Part shown: piece by piece, positions 13,601 through 26,300 of the stretch | Position numbering within the stretch: the stretch's first letter is position 1 | Layout: the number at the start of each line of letters is the position of its first letter | NCBI GenBank assembly: GCA_008360975.2 | Contig: CM039196.1 | Location: forward strand, 6,738,263-6,802,262 | From: Lichenostomus cassidix | Lineage: Eukaryota > Chordata > Aves > Passeriformes > Meliphagidae | Reading direction: 5' to 3' | Length of the DNA: 64,000 nt | Notes under the pieces: model-generated | Databases searched by the model: none | Seen by the model: only the letters and a program-made list of their open reading frames with translations | Told to the model about the DNA's origin: nothing | Program-made: the position numbers and the translations under genes

Positions 13601-14210
13601 GTTGTGCATTTCTGCCATGAAGTCTGATCAAACTGGCTCATGCCCACAAAGGCAGAAATTACTTTGATTAATGAGGAGCAGATTAACAGAATATGTTAAC
13701 ACAGTCTAGAAATGTTATTAAACCTCAGCATTGTCCACAGTGCTCACTGTCCATCCCAGACAGGTGTATTCCAGGTCTAATACCACATGAACAGGCTATG
13801 TCAGTGTTTTATACTCCTTGCAAATAAATGGCAAAACTACTGTCTGAAAAATCCACACAAGGGATGCATGTGTAAAAGGTGAACAGGATGGCAACACAGC
13901 ATGAAGTAACTTGTAATGCAAGTTGCTCTTACATATTCTCCGCTTTCTCCAAGCTTCCAGCATTGCCTTCCCTTCTCTCTGAATATCCCTTAAAATGGGG
14001 GGTCTACCAGGCTTCTATGGCTTGGAACATAACCACTGGCAGAAACACTCTTTCCAGTCTATTTTATTTGCTTACATTTTAGTAAGTAATTTCAGTTTTG
14101 TATTTTGCTGCTGATACAACCTTTTTTTTTCTATCAACACAGATCAGTTCCATTTAAAATACATCAGCAAGGGACACCTGTAACTAGTTTTACTAGACTC
14201 TATGTACACA

Positions 14211-14275
14211 GTTATGTATACATTATATACATATAGGCATTATATATACATATAAATATATACACATATATATAA
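14211..14275 (+). repeat. TA/CATA-rich microsatellite
   Basis: Imperfect TATA, CATA and TATACA units run over about 65 bases. Confidence 0.8.
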
Positions 14276-14859
14276 GGCACTGTAAAATGTACCATCACTT
14301 CTCCAGACTCTTTTAATCTGTAAAAGTAGATCATATTTCTTCATATAATTTTAAATGTCTACCCAAAACATTTTAAAAGTGTTTCAGGATTAAAGACATC
14401 AGCTGAAATAAGAAATAAGCCTTACTTTAAATTTCAAGTTATTGTGACAAGATGAATAAAACAAATTTTGACAGTAATTCTAATCTATTTATTATAAAAC
14501 TGATTCTCTCTTATCAGATATAATCACCTGTATAGTTTCCTTTGTCTCTCCTTATTATGTTCCAAAGTGTGAACCTAAACTTGTCCTGCAGAATAAAAAA
14601 ATAACAATAATGAAAAAATGAAATACAAACTTGGATAATTTACCCATTACTTAAGAGAGAGGAAAGCCGAGATTGCTGTAAGCCAAGATATCTTTAAATA
14701 AAATGTATTGAAACAGATCATGGGCTTATATAATCCTGCTTGATGTAGCCAACATCAATGGAGCCTGGTGATTACAGTTTGGGCCATTTTATATAAAAGG
14801 TAATCTCTGCCATGTGAAGACATGACAGCACACAAATATGAGTGGCATTTATAATGAAC

Positions 14860-14975
14860 ATGCTTGAATGGATCCTTGCTTAATGCAATTAGCCTATATA
14901 TGCAAATTATGGCATCAGAAATCCTGCAGCAGCTGCAGGGCTTGGCAGCTGTGTGTGTTGTAAGACAGTCTGACA
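14860..14975. promoter_or_regulatory. Candidate non-coding regulatory element with POU octamer and E-boxes
   Basis: Within about 80 bases there is a homeodomain-like TAATGCAATTAG (14881-14892), a perfect octamer ATGCAAAT (14900-14907) and two CAGCTG E-boxes (14930-14935 and 14946-14951). The E-boxes are 16 bases apart. No open frame or repeat explains the block. Enhancer function is inference from motif clustering only. Confidence 0.3.
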
Positions 14976-15734
14976 GATCAAATGGACATATTTTCAAAGA
15001 CTAGAAACAGATAGACAGATGACAGATTAAGAATTGTGCATGTTTGGGATTTATAAACCCAGATGACCTGGACAGAACATTTCAACAAATACCAATATAA
15101 AATTTTTTCCAGTTACTCTGTGGCAATGATTCACAACTGTGCTGGACCACAGGATCCTTATTAACCCCACAACTTAAATAAAAAACAGTACAGAAAACTT
15201 AATTTAGTGTTGTTTCACAGACCACAAACATGATTCATTGGTCACACCTAGGAGACACTCTTTTAAAGACTCACCATATTTCCTACTCTACCATAAGCAT
15301 CTTGAAAATAAGATTTAACCTGCTTATTAACCTGTAATTATTATTTAATTTCTTCTAATACTTTGTCACTTTCCTACTTTGCACTGGAACTGGCCTTTCC
15401 AGTTCTGCTCTTCCAGTTCAGGTTTTGCACAAGTGGAAGTGAGAAAGGGCAGCACACCATGAACCATCTCAGGAAACGAATGCATCTGAGGCAGAAACAG
15501 ACACTTGAAAATACTGAAGTGACTCAAAGGTTTAAAAAATATATATGTATTACGAGAGCCACAAAAAAGGTTACAGACAGAGCTCCACAAAGCCTGCACG
15601 GATACATTCCAACAATTCAAGGTGGCAGAACAGGTGAAATACAGACCATAAAAACGGTTCAACATTAACTTTCCAGACTGTCAGAGACAGAAAAGCTTGA
15701 CCCCATCTTTCCCACACACACAAAAAAATATTGA

Positions 15735-15763
15735 CTATATATATATCTCTCTATATATCTCTA
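15735..15763 (+). repeat. TA/TC microsatellite
   Basis: Alternating TATATA and TCTC units. Confidence 0.8.
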
Positions 15764-16029
15764 GTCTGGACCACAGATATAGTCCAAAGAAAACCACATT
15801 GCAATTTCCATATTAGGCTTGTAGGAGAGTAGGCATCATCTGAGGAACGTCCATGGTAAGGCCCTGCAGGGATCCTCTAGGGCTGAGTTGACACAACATC
15901 ACGCTTGGTTAGAATGAGAACAGCAACACCCCACAGCTCATGTGCTGCACATGGCTACCAACACAGAGCTCTGTGCAACCCCCCGAGCTGGCTGAACCAA
16001 ACTGAGTAAATACATTTGTTTTGCTTAAT

Positions 16030-16049
16030 TAAAAAAAAAAAAAAAAAAA
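16030..16049 (+). repeat. Poly-A tract
   Basis: A run of about 19 A residues with no recognisable retroposon body next to it. Confidence 0.7.
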
Positions 16050-16734
16050 GCAGATGTAAGATATTAGGGCAGTTCCTGCTATCGCCTTCCTTAAAAATTC
16101 AAGACTTGAAGACTTCTTTAATGTACTTGCTTACAGACATGTTTTGAGACTCTATTAATGATCTTCAGGAAAATATGCCACCCTGAGGCTTTTTCCCTTG
16201 TTCACTTCAGGTTATGTCTGCATCCAGTTTTGACATGGGGGCCAAATGCTGGTTGTCTGTCAGTGCAGTATTTGGCCCGGAGTTTCAAAGTCTTTGCTAT
16301 TCAGACTTTCCTATGAGGTCAACAAACAAAGTAGTAAAAAAAGAAAATATTAAGGCTTCAAGTAAAAATATTTCCTCTCTCTCCCACCCATGTAGTAAGG
16401 TACATTTAATTCCATAATACTCAATATATTATACAATTAAAGATACAGAGATCCAACTTTTCAAGGCAGAAAAATACTAAAATGAAAACCTGGAGGCTAA
16501 ATGGGAGCATATGAACAGGGAACAAACAACTAATAAAATGCAATATGCAATGAACACTGATGCATAGACTAAAAAACCTATTGCTCTTTTTTAAATAAGT
16601 AATACAATCCACAGCTACAAATAAAAACATGTTCCAAATATTTAAGACTTCTGAAACATGAAATAAGCATGACAAAAATAAAGAAGCTACTTTACAGGAT
16701 GTGTTAACTCGTGCTGGATTTTCATGGCTGATCC

Positions 16735-16815
16735 CCACCTACTGTAAATTAGCATCAATTAAATGAGCTTTCATGGAGCCACACCAATTTATACCAGCTG
16801 AAGATTTGGCCTGCA
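16735..16815 (+). repeat. Ancient amniote dispersed repeat relic
   Basis: The block with ACTGTAAATTAGCATCAATT, then GAGCCACACCAATTTATACC and AGCTGAAGATTTGGCCTG, resembles a very old dispersed repeat common in reptiles and birds. In that repeat the usual text is close to a 'gtaaatc...acaccagctgaggatctggccc' pattern. I recall the pattern but cannot assign the Repbase name with certainty. Confidence 0.5.
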
Positions 16816-17744
16816 GTGTCTGTAAAAATAGGGTATTTGGGCAGAAGAACCTTACTGCTGATCTGTAAACTGCTTAAAGAACTATTAACATGGGCTGGAT
16901 TCTGCTCAAAAATTAGATATAATAAATAGGTCCCCAGTCCCAAAACAGGAACTATGGAAACAGACACTTACATTTACAAGAAAATAGCTGCAGGTTCAGT
17001 GCCTTGGATGGAAATGAGGCTGGATTTGCTGCATGCAATCTCCTGTTAACAGTTCTGCTTAGATTATTCTTTCCGAAAATTTGAATCATTTACTCCAGGC
17101 TATGTGCACTGAATTAAATGCAAACCTCAAAAGGAAAAAAAACAACTTTGGTACCATTGTAAACCTATGAAGAAGTTGAATGTCTCTCAACTGTGGGCAA
17201 AACTACTCACAAAATACATAATCCTTACTTCTAAACCTGTACTGACACAGTGCATCCTTTTTTCCCTCCCTTACCCCTTGTGAACTATGCCAAAATAACC
17301 CTGGATATTAGTGCTTTATACACACAATACTGTTTTTAGTCTTACTGAGAAATTCTCTCATGAACTAATGTAGTTAACTTCAAAGGCTCTTTGGCCCTTC
17401 AAGTTCCTCAGTAGCTTTTTCATTTATAAATGCAAGAGAAAGAACGATCAAAGTGGAGCATCACTGGGATGCAAATCTCAAATATTACATTGGTGCAAAT
17501 TTTCAGCCTTGCTTGCATGAATTTCATGTACGTATTCAAAGATACATGATAAAATGTGCCCTTGTCTCGCTCCCTAGAATCCCCTGTGTCTCATACCCCC
17601 TCTTTTTCAGGGCTTACCTATGGCATACATGATACTTTAAAAACAAGTAATTCTTGTGATACTCTATGCACCAGAGTGAATTCCAGTCCTTAAAGAAGTA
17701 CTGCATCTTTCTGAGGAGTTCACATCAGGGTAGACTGCAGATTA

Positions 17745-18220
17745 ATAGCAGTTAAAGATGGAAGAAATCTATAAGGCCATCTGGTCTACCCCTTGTCCCT
17801 ACAGGCTCACTTCTCACAGAAATTTTTTAATGACTTTTCAAAATACAGTCTGACTGCCTAAACAGTTCATCTCCAAAATTCTGCTTGGAAGACTATTCCA
17901 CTGCCCCTTCCCCTCCATCTTTTCTGCCCTCTTCTAAATGTAGAGCATCGGTAACCAGTGACAACCCTTTGATTTACCTTTGGTTTTACAACTTTTAAGC
18001 AACATATTTGTGAAATTATGTTACTCAATTTCCACTTCATTGCTTAGCCAGTGGCGTGTTTTAGCCCTTTAAATGTTCTCATTAGCCAGCCCATCCAGTT
18101 CTTTAATATACATTGCTCCATCTGTACCTGATCCAGTTTGCCAGCATCCTTCTGGTACCAGGGTGCCTCCAACTAAAGACAATATCCCACATGCCAGTGA
18201 GCAAATCTGCATAGGAAGAC
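17745..18220 (-). mobile_element. Old, diverged CR1-like LINE relic
   Basis: Read on the plus strand, the order 'AAGATGGAAGAAATCTATAA', 'GCCATCTGGTCTACCCC', 'CTTGGAAGACTATTCCACTG' and 'GATCCAGTTTGCCAGCATCC' matches the antisense of ancient CR1 3' regions. In those, 'ctagtccatccccctgc', 'ggaagactattccat' and 'tctccagtttgtcaacatcc' occur in the same order. It is highly diverged, so it is far older than the CR1 copies at 3690 and 32746. Confidence 0.65.
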
Positions 18221-19289
18221 TATTGCTTCTCTGCTCTGCAATGTCCCTACACTGGGCATTTAAAGTACCACCGAGGCAATAAAATGTACACTGATTTCTA
18301 CTTCACTCTCTCAAAACTTTGGACTATTGCAAGATGCATTGCTTTCCAGGTTTCTCCCTTCAGGCAACATAGAGCATTACACAGAGAGATGATTAACTTT
18401 CTTATGTTCTCTTCAACCTTTGTCTCCAAAAAATAATGTGATATACAAGGGACATAATAACCATGTATTGCAGCAGATGTCAAGATTCATCAAATCAAAA
18501 TAGAAATTTTAACCAGGCAAAATTAAGGTCAGTATTTGCCTTCTGGAATAATTAACCTCAACATACATGAACACAAATAAGATGTTTTCAACACATTCTG
18601 AATTGCTACCAAATACCTGGAGAGCTTTCCATTATAGTCAAGGACTGAAAGGGATTTAACCCCTTGAAACAAATATCCTGAAAAATGATGGATTAAGATC
18701 TCTAGTCAAAACTATTCACCAAGAGAACCAGGTGGGAAGTCGAGGTCTTGTATGCTCACTGGCTCAGTGATAAATAATAATTTTTAGTGACTTTGGCAAC
18801 AGTTGCTCAGGATATTCTTAATTGCACACATGATCTGGCTAGTTAGCATTGGTCCAGATCTCAGTACTTCTGACTTCTGAGGTGGTAACTGAATGGGAAG
18901 GAAAAGGAGATAAGGAACAGAGAAAGAAAAATCCGTTTGTCCCAAATTAGCTTTGACAGAGTCCTCATATTTTTGACAAAAGTAACGCACCCCTTTCTTG
19001 TTTTTTTACAGCAAAGTTGTCTTTAAATCCAACAAAGTAAATGTAGTTTTCTGGAGACAGGAAAAAGAAACCTCAGAATGTTAAATAGATTTGATTGATA
19101 TTATTTTAAAAAGTTGTTCCCCAGGGGGAAAAAACCCAAATTGAAAATCCTTTGTCTAACAGTATTGAAGACCAGAGGGAATGTGCTAGTAATTAGGCAG
19201 ACAGAGAATTTATATCCTTTAGATGTACGCTTGGCTCAGTTACACACACTGTAAATTCGACAGCTCATGATAACCTTGCTGCAGGATTA
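18221..19289. other. Non-coding stretch, nothing recognised
   Basis: This is A/T-rich sequence between the old CR1 relic and the probable ZDHHC8 3' UTR. No gene, RNA or repeat was recognised. It may be partly transcribed if the ZDHHC8 3' UTR is long. Confidence 0.5.
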
Positions 19290-20208
19290 CAATGACGGCA
19301 CCAGGGCAAGGCAGTAAACTGTGTTATTGCCTAAATCCAACAGGTGAGGAGGGTGCAGGGAAAGCAGCTGACAGCTGTTTAAAATGTGTTTCCATCTGAA
19401 CATTTCCTTTATCTGCTTGGTTTTGTTTCTGAGTCAGAGAAGCCTTTAAAACCCAGAGGGAGCAGGGGGTCAGAGTGGCAGATCCTCCCTGGTGTTGCGG
19501 TCCTTTTCCATGGAGACAAAGACACACACACAACTTCACACACGGGGAGGCCAGTGCAGACAGGGAGAAGCTGTTGCTATCCTTTCTCCTGCCCCCATCC
19601 AGGACCAGGGAGGCTTTTAAAGACGACATGGTGTCTGCAGCCCAAGTGGCCTTGCCTTGTTCCTTCCCAGGAGGAGGAACCTGAGCTGCAGCGCTGGAGA
19701 GACACGAAGCAGTTCCTGCCCAGCGGAGGAACCCCACTTTCCATGTCGGCAGGAAAACAGCAGTTGGTCCTCTGGCTCCTGCCAGGCACATCGCTGGCCA
19801 GAAGAACTGGGAAGGGGCATGGGAAAAACTGACTGATTCTGGACTGACTGTACTTTTTCACAGCACAAGTGGTACATAACAGATTGGTTGGACAGACACG
19901 CGCACAATGGCTTTAGCGCTCTCTTGCAGGAAGGAAATCCGCTCTGTGGTGGTCTTAGGTGGTAGCCAGTTCCCGCCTGTCGGTTCAGAAGAGTCTGATA
20001 GACTGTACAACTTTATTATTCCCTCAAGAATAAGGCTGCAGCTGGTTGTTGGCCAAAAGAGAAAGATGAAAACAGAACAAACCCAAAACAAGAAAAGGAG
20101 AGTGGCCGACTGCTGCTGCTCCTTCTTTGTTGTTATTTGAGTCTTCACAGTGCTCCTAGCTTCATGGCTGGCTGAGTGGATGGCTCTTTGTTTTTAATTC
20201 ATTTTATT
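19290..20208 (-). other. ZDHHC8: Probable ZDHHC8 3' UTR
   Basis: This is the sequence directly downstream of the ZDHHC8 stop. From about 19290 to 19990 it is richer in G+C and CpG than the intergenic DNA to its left, as expected of transcribed or conserved 3' UTR. AATAAA hexamers occur on the minus strand at 20203-20208, immediately after the stop, and at 20012-20017. The true 3' end is not determined. Moderate-length open frames here do not resemble proteins. Confidence 0.45.
20012..20017 (-). terminator. ZDHHC8: Candidate poly(A) signal AATAAA
   Basis: A perfect AATAAA lies on the minus strand about 190 bases after the ZDHHC8 stop. No strong GU-rich element follows, so this could be a proximal or unused site. 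Confidence 0.25.
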
Positions 20209-20380
20209 TTACACTGAAATTTCATAGGTTGTTCCACCAACTCCAGACACCTTCTTAACATTTGAGTGTCTAGCAGGGCTGACAGGCGTCCCCTGGGAAC
20301 TTGATGTTGAACCCAACCTGGCTATTCCTTTTGGCTGTCCATTTATTTTACTGTGAGGTGTCTTCAACTGCATGTCATCC
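20209..20380 (-). CDS. ZDHHC8: ZDHHC8 exon 11 (coding part): C-terminus with PDZ ligand
   Basis: The acceptor is GATGCAG|GG. One base completes the Arg codon split with exon 10, followed by 56 codons and TAA. The peptide starts [15 protein letters not shown] and ends [15 protein letters not shown]. The last four residues are a class II PDZ ligand shared by ZDHHC5 and ZDHHC8. The IARLG...[11 protein letters not shown] stretch is closer to ZDHHC8 as I recall it. Confidence 0.93.
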
Positions 20381-23300
20381 CTGCATCAAACAAAACATCA
20401 AAAGATACAATATGAGTGACAAAGTGTGACGGCAGAATGGCTTCATTCAGAATAAACAATTACCCCTGTGACCCTGAGTCCCAGCACTGCAAAATATTCA
20501 AGCCTGGGAGCAAGCTGGTTGAAGCCAATGCACTTGATGAAAAGCCACTGAAATGAGAGAATTAATTTGGCCATTAGGTTAGTGGACCACACCCCAGTAT
20601 ATTTGTTCATTTAATTACTTGCTTAAATGCTTTGTCAATCCAAACTAATTGCATAGGCATTTGCAGGATGAAGGACGATTCAACTGTCATCACTGCTGAT
20701 CTCAAGCCAAACTGTATCTTACAATAAGAAATAAAATACTCAGAAAAAACATTTCCCAGTTAAACAAAACTTTGTTGGTCATTTCTGAAACAACTCGCTG
20801 GCACTTAGCTTCAGGAGATCTACAATAATGATTCTCCCACATTTCAGTAACTTTTCCAAAAATGCTGCATAACGGGAGAGAGAAACCTGTGACCTTAACC
20901 AGAGGCCAGCACAGTGCAGTAAGAGCCAGATAAAAAGGAAATTTAAGATATTTCTGAAGAGCCCTCCAGGCCCCAGCTAAGCTGAAATACTGCATCCTCA
21001 GCGGGATCATGATCTCTTCAGGCTTTGCAAGCTCTGTGGTTTCCAGGAGGAAAAGAGAAGCACATGCAGAAGCTGCAGCTGAGGATCTTGCTCAGATAGC
21101 ACTTACCGAGGCTCTTGGCACAGCAAATCCCCTCTCTCCATGCTTTCTCACAGAAAGGAAGAAAGCAGCAAGGCCTTAAGGTAATGTCATGAAGCTCAGT
21201 GCTTTTATCAGCAGTTCTGTACTATGGACATTCAACACTGCTGAATACACAGCTCCCTATGCCAAGCAACATTTCCAGGACTGGTCTCAGCCCATTTCCC
21301 TCAGCACAGGGTATGTTGCACATGCAGGATCTCAGCTCTGCCTCTGTATCCAAGCAATGTCTGAGTCTAGCCTCCCTTTAGGCTGCAAACTAAAACAGCT
21401 CCACCCTTTTGTGCATAAGGGGAGGGATAATCTGCCTCGCACCTTGCAAATAATTCCCTTGTTCAGCTGCAACACCGTATCACTATGAATTTTCAGCATA
21501 ATTCACCACCTGCAGTTAAAGCTACAGGAAAGTGCAAACATTTTGTCACAACGAGGTTGCTGTGGGAGTGTGACAGAACTGAAGAGCACCCACAATCCTC
21601 CTGCCCTTATGGCCCACAGCAAACTCCTCATCTGGGCCGTGCCTCCAGCGCAGTGCTCTGCCCTTGCTCACAAGCAGATTCCCACTGCTCTCAGCCCCTC
21701 AAGCAGTACATACCTCTGTGATCCCACTGATTGCACCTCTGTAATTTCCACAGTGTTTACAAACGACACAGCCTTCGGGCCTCCGTAAGAAGGTGACCTA
21801 GGCATCCCTGTGGGGGATGATGGGACCTGGTGACCTGGGGATTTGTAGGAGCCATTGCTCACTCTGCCCTGTAGTGTTTGATGGGACTGCACATTATTAT
21901 TGGCTAAATCAGCTTGCAGAGATGTTGTGGAAGTCCTTGGTGCTCTTGTCATTGCACTTGAGAGTGAAGACACTGAGGACTGCAGTATAGGGTTCCTTGT
22001 GCTAAAGCTGGTGGCAGCCATCAGATTGTCCCTGGATCCATATCTGATGGCCATGCTGCGCGGATCTTCCGAGAGCGTGCTCACTTGCTGCAGGCTGTAG
22101 GAGCTGGGGGTATCATAGACACCTGAGTCTGCAAACACCGAATCAGGGTGCGAGTGGAGGAGCTTCTCCCTCTCTTCCATCTCTTTCCTTTCTTGGATGG
22201 ATGCCATAATTGTCTTGGAAAGGTTATCATAGCGGACTGGGGAGGGGTCTCTCTGATGCGGGGCTGGGCCCCCCAGCACGGGGCTGAAGCTCTGCGGTGG
22301 CTGGCGCTGCAGCTCGCTGCCCCGGAGGTGGCACATTTTGGCTGACAAATATGGGGAGTGGTACCCGACAGAGCTGACTGCAGAATGGGCAATGCACTTC
22401 CTCCCTGAGGGAGACATGGGGTTCAGCAAACTGTCATAAGAAAGACTCCCATTTCTGTTTGACAGGGAATTGGGAGAAAAGATGCTTTTGTAAGGGGTGG
22501 AAGCCGCCCCTTCAGACTTTATTGGATGGAGGGGCACTTTGTCTGTCCCTCTCCTGCCAGCGGATTTCAGGCTCAGGGATCGTGAATTGATGGCAAAGGA
22601 ATCTATCTGGAGTGGGGAAGACTGATAGGTCTTGTGGAGGGAGCTCTTCCGGTAGCTGGGGATGTCCAAGCTGGGTTCAGACTGGTAATCAAGGCTCCTG
22701 CCATCCTCTTCTATCAAAGCCCCTTGACTGTGTCCCTCCTGCAAGGTGATCTAAAACAGAGGTGAATATGAGAAACAGAAGCCACTGACACGTAAGCACA
22801 GGTCTGCTGTCATGGTGAGTGCATGGGAAGGACAGAGCTGAAGGTCTTCCCTCCTCCTGTCAGCCCAGGTTCATTACAAGGAAATCTCCTGACTCCTGTT
22901 CAACATATGGATTAGCACCTCAGAAGGAAGGAGGAGTTATTCATAGTAAGTGCTAAATAATATTGACAGTAAAAAGTAAGTTAATACATGGACACTGAAA
23001 ACACTGAATGAGATACCTAAGCTGAGACTCAAGTCTCAAGTCAAATCAGATTGTAATCTGATGATACTGTCCTTGGAAAAAGCACTGCACTTCACGTTTT
23101 CTACAAATAGGTCTTGGGCTGAGGGATGTCTAGTTTTGTGTGCTGAGACAGAAATACTTTCAGCTTCATTTCAACACGCTGGGGACCAGCACACTCTTAT
23201 CCACTCTACTCTGCACTATGAATATTCAGTTATTCTGAATTTCTGGTCATGGGTCTTCCAAATTAGGCACCTAGGCTTAATTATAGCAGAGAGGTTCCTT

Positions 23301-26300
23301 CCCACCATTCAGACAACAAAATGAAGCAATTTTCTCTTTTTTATTGCCTGTGTACAAGAAAGTGGCCACATCAGAGAAGGAAACAAAGGCCATCATTTCC
23401 ATAACTTATTTATGTGCTCTGAAAATAGATAGGACTTCACTTGGTTTTACTCTATGAAAATTGCTTAGAGTTCTGTTCACTTAAAATGCCATTCCGTGCT
23501 AAGCAAATAATTTTTGCTGTTATTTTTAAGCAAGAGTTTGCCATAATGCACAATAAATTGGCTACACTGGCTCTGCAAACAAAGAATTATTATCAGTCAC
23601 ATATTTAATCAGAAATGCAGTTGACACAGCTTGTTCTTTAGTTTCTTATAAAGGAAAACTATTGAAAGAAAAATCTGAATGACAAACCCCTGGTTTATTG
23701 TGGATTTTTTTAAACAGCTTTCTCCTTTGAGCTAGAAGATAGAGAAATATGCAAAACAGCTCACTCTCTTCTAGAGTGTGGTGATAAATTTGGCCTTCTC
23801 TGGAAAAAGGAGACCAAGTGACAGCCTGTAAAGGAGGAAGAGAGCAATGACGTAGCTTTTAAGTATATTTGTGCTACTTATCCTTGTGTCCCAATGCCTC
23901 TTTCCTAGCAGCTTTCACTGCTCAAAAGCAGAATTACATTGACAGGCTGAAGAATTGATAGAGAACAGCCACCATGGCTTTCCTCACACAGCCCAGTCTC
24001 TTTCCCTCTGTACCTCCTGCTTAGGCTTGGCAGACAAATCCATGCCCTCCTATCAGCACGTGAACACCATTTTATGATATTCCCAGCTGACTACTAGAGA
24101 GCTGTGACTATGATAAAACTGAACAAGTCCCCAGAGCTTGCACACCAAACAGCCCATAGCAACAGCACTGTTTCAGGTTAGGATTGAAACAGCAAGCCTC
24201 AGAATGAAGATGCTGTACCCTGTTATCATTTCACAGCACTGCCCAGTCTCCTGGCCTAATCAGAACCTCCCCTGTATCTATATTGCATCTCTGGCTGTGC
24301 ACTGAATGGACACAACAAGCCTGCCTTCCTTGGCTCCCTGACTCAGAATGCTGTGGTTTCCACAGCTCATAATTGCTGGATGATGCCTATAAATAGAATA
24401 TTTTGAATTGGATGTCAAGCCATTTTTCATGTAATAAAATGAAAATGATAGGATATTAAACTTTTTTGGATTCAGTGAACACACTGTTGCTCTTGTGTTC
24501 CCTTTCATAAACCAATCGTTTCCTCATTAAGTGGACAAATCCAGAGAGCAAGATTTACCATTACTGTAGTAAGATTAAAACTTAAACTTGGTCATAGCTG
24601 GAGTTCCACTATCTATTACCATCTTCCTTTTCAAAATGAGAAGGATTCATGAAAGGCTTTCCTCATCATTTAAGGAACATTCTGCATTATTACAGTGTTG
24701 CTGCAGTCAATTATTTTTATCTACCATATTTTCCTTTCCTTACTTCTTTAATAATACTCCTTCCTATCACCCTCTTCTTGTTATTCCAGGGGTGACACTG
24801 AAGGACCTGATGAAATTAATTTTGAGAAAACTGCACTGTGTGTGGTATGTGTTTTTTAAGAGTGTCTCCACTGGTGTGTGAAGACTTGGATACATATTGC
24901 AAATATACAAGTTAGACCAGTGATTTTCAAACTGCTGTTCTCAGGTCCTGGGGGCCAAGGAATATTAGCAATAAATCCATGAGAAATAAATTTCGTAACT
25001 TCTAAACAAAAGAGAGAAGTGTCAAAATTTCAGAGCAAATCTGTCTAATTGTACCTAATTTTTCTTATTAGGAGAGAATGATGCCAAGTGGTTAGGAAGG
25101 TGTTTTTTTGTATATAACCCAAATGCACTGAACAGGTGCTAAAGAAGGTCATACATGAGGAGTCTTCCATTAATTTTCACTAAAATATCTCTTGGGATGC
25201 ATAAAAAGTTCCTTCTATTTTGCAAGCTGACATCTTAAGGAATCTGTGAGTACACTGACTGTTTGCTAAAGGGTCTGATCCAAAGAAGCACTCAGCATGC
25301 CCAGCTCCCTCTGAAGGGAATGTGAGGTGGCACCTCTGCCAGGAGAAGCCAATGGGAGGTGACACTTCTCAGCATCTCAGGATCAGGCTGAGACACTGGA
25401 AGAGCAGCAGCGCATGCCTGGCAGCGGGACAGACATGTCAGCAGGGGAAAGCTGTGAAATCAGACATGTTTCCATAAGGAGCACAGTGAAAACAATACAC
25501 TGTCACACAGCAGTGCCAAGTGTTGTTATTTACTTTTACTCCCTGACTTTCACTGGAGCTCTGCAGTGAATTCATCCTCAGCTCCACGTTGCCCAGTGTT
25601 AGCTGGGAGCAGAAACTCCCAGGCTCACTCACCTGCTCGGCCGTGGCGTGGTAGTGGACTTTGGGATTGTTGCTGAAAGCTGGTCGGTACTTGTACATGG
25701 CAGGAGTAGGAGGGCTGATAAGTTTGGGGGAGAGGCCACCTTCTGCAAAAGGAAAAAGAATAAGGACTTTCTATTAAAATGCATGTGAACAGAAAGCTGT
25801 CAGACATAATTCCTTGCTATCCATCATCGTCTTCTGCAAACAGATTTTTTCTGGAGAGAATAAAACTTGCAGTACTTTTGTGAAGAATTTCACCAAAATC
25901 AATGGGGCCCCTATGGCAGTAACAGCACAGTGCTGCCAGATCAGCCATCTACAGAGAAGAAGGCACAATATATCGAGTGGGGTGACATATTTTGGTGAGC
26001 AGTAATTTTGCCAAATTTGGGCTGAATTCAGCTACTAGTTCTGTCTGCAAAAAAAAAGGGTTTTTTTTAATAGTACCAAAGCATTAAGTTCACATTCTAC
26101 CAAATGAAATAATATTGTAATGCATAAGAATTTCATGCTAATAGTTCTGATTCCTTAGTTTAAAATGACATTTTTTGTTTAAAAATTGATCAAAAATTTA
26201 AGAAGGAGTTTAAAAGAGCTTATAAACTCTGCAAAACTGACATGAAATAGTCAATCTAGGCTTGAATGAACCACTTCAAGCTGGCTTTTCTCTCCCTTTC

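Larger units (their letters stand above)
4073..16734. other. Intergenic region, no gene recognised
   Basis: This lies between the CR1 near PGAM5 and the relics left of the ZDHHC8 3' end. The longest open frames (for example 5819-6250 plus and 11069-11530 plus) match no family I recognise and lack exon-like borders. It holds several microsatellites and two motif-dense patches listed separately. A longer ZDHHC8 3' UTR could reach into its right part; that cannot be settled here. Confidence 0.6.

Noticed and set aside
19324..19907. Several overlapping open frames of 90-155 codons
   Set aside because: They lie in the probable ZDHHC8 3' UTR, overlap each other on both strands and resemble no protein family.
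24057..24075. ACGTGAACACC string that looks like the end of ZDHHC8 exon 1
   Set aside because: It lies between exons 9 and 10, not upstream of exon 2, and no LKPAKYIPV-like sequence precedes it.
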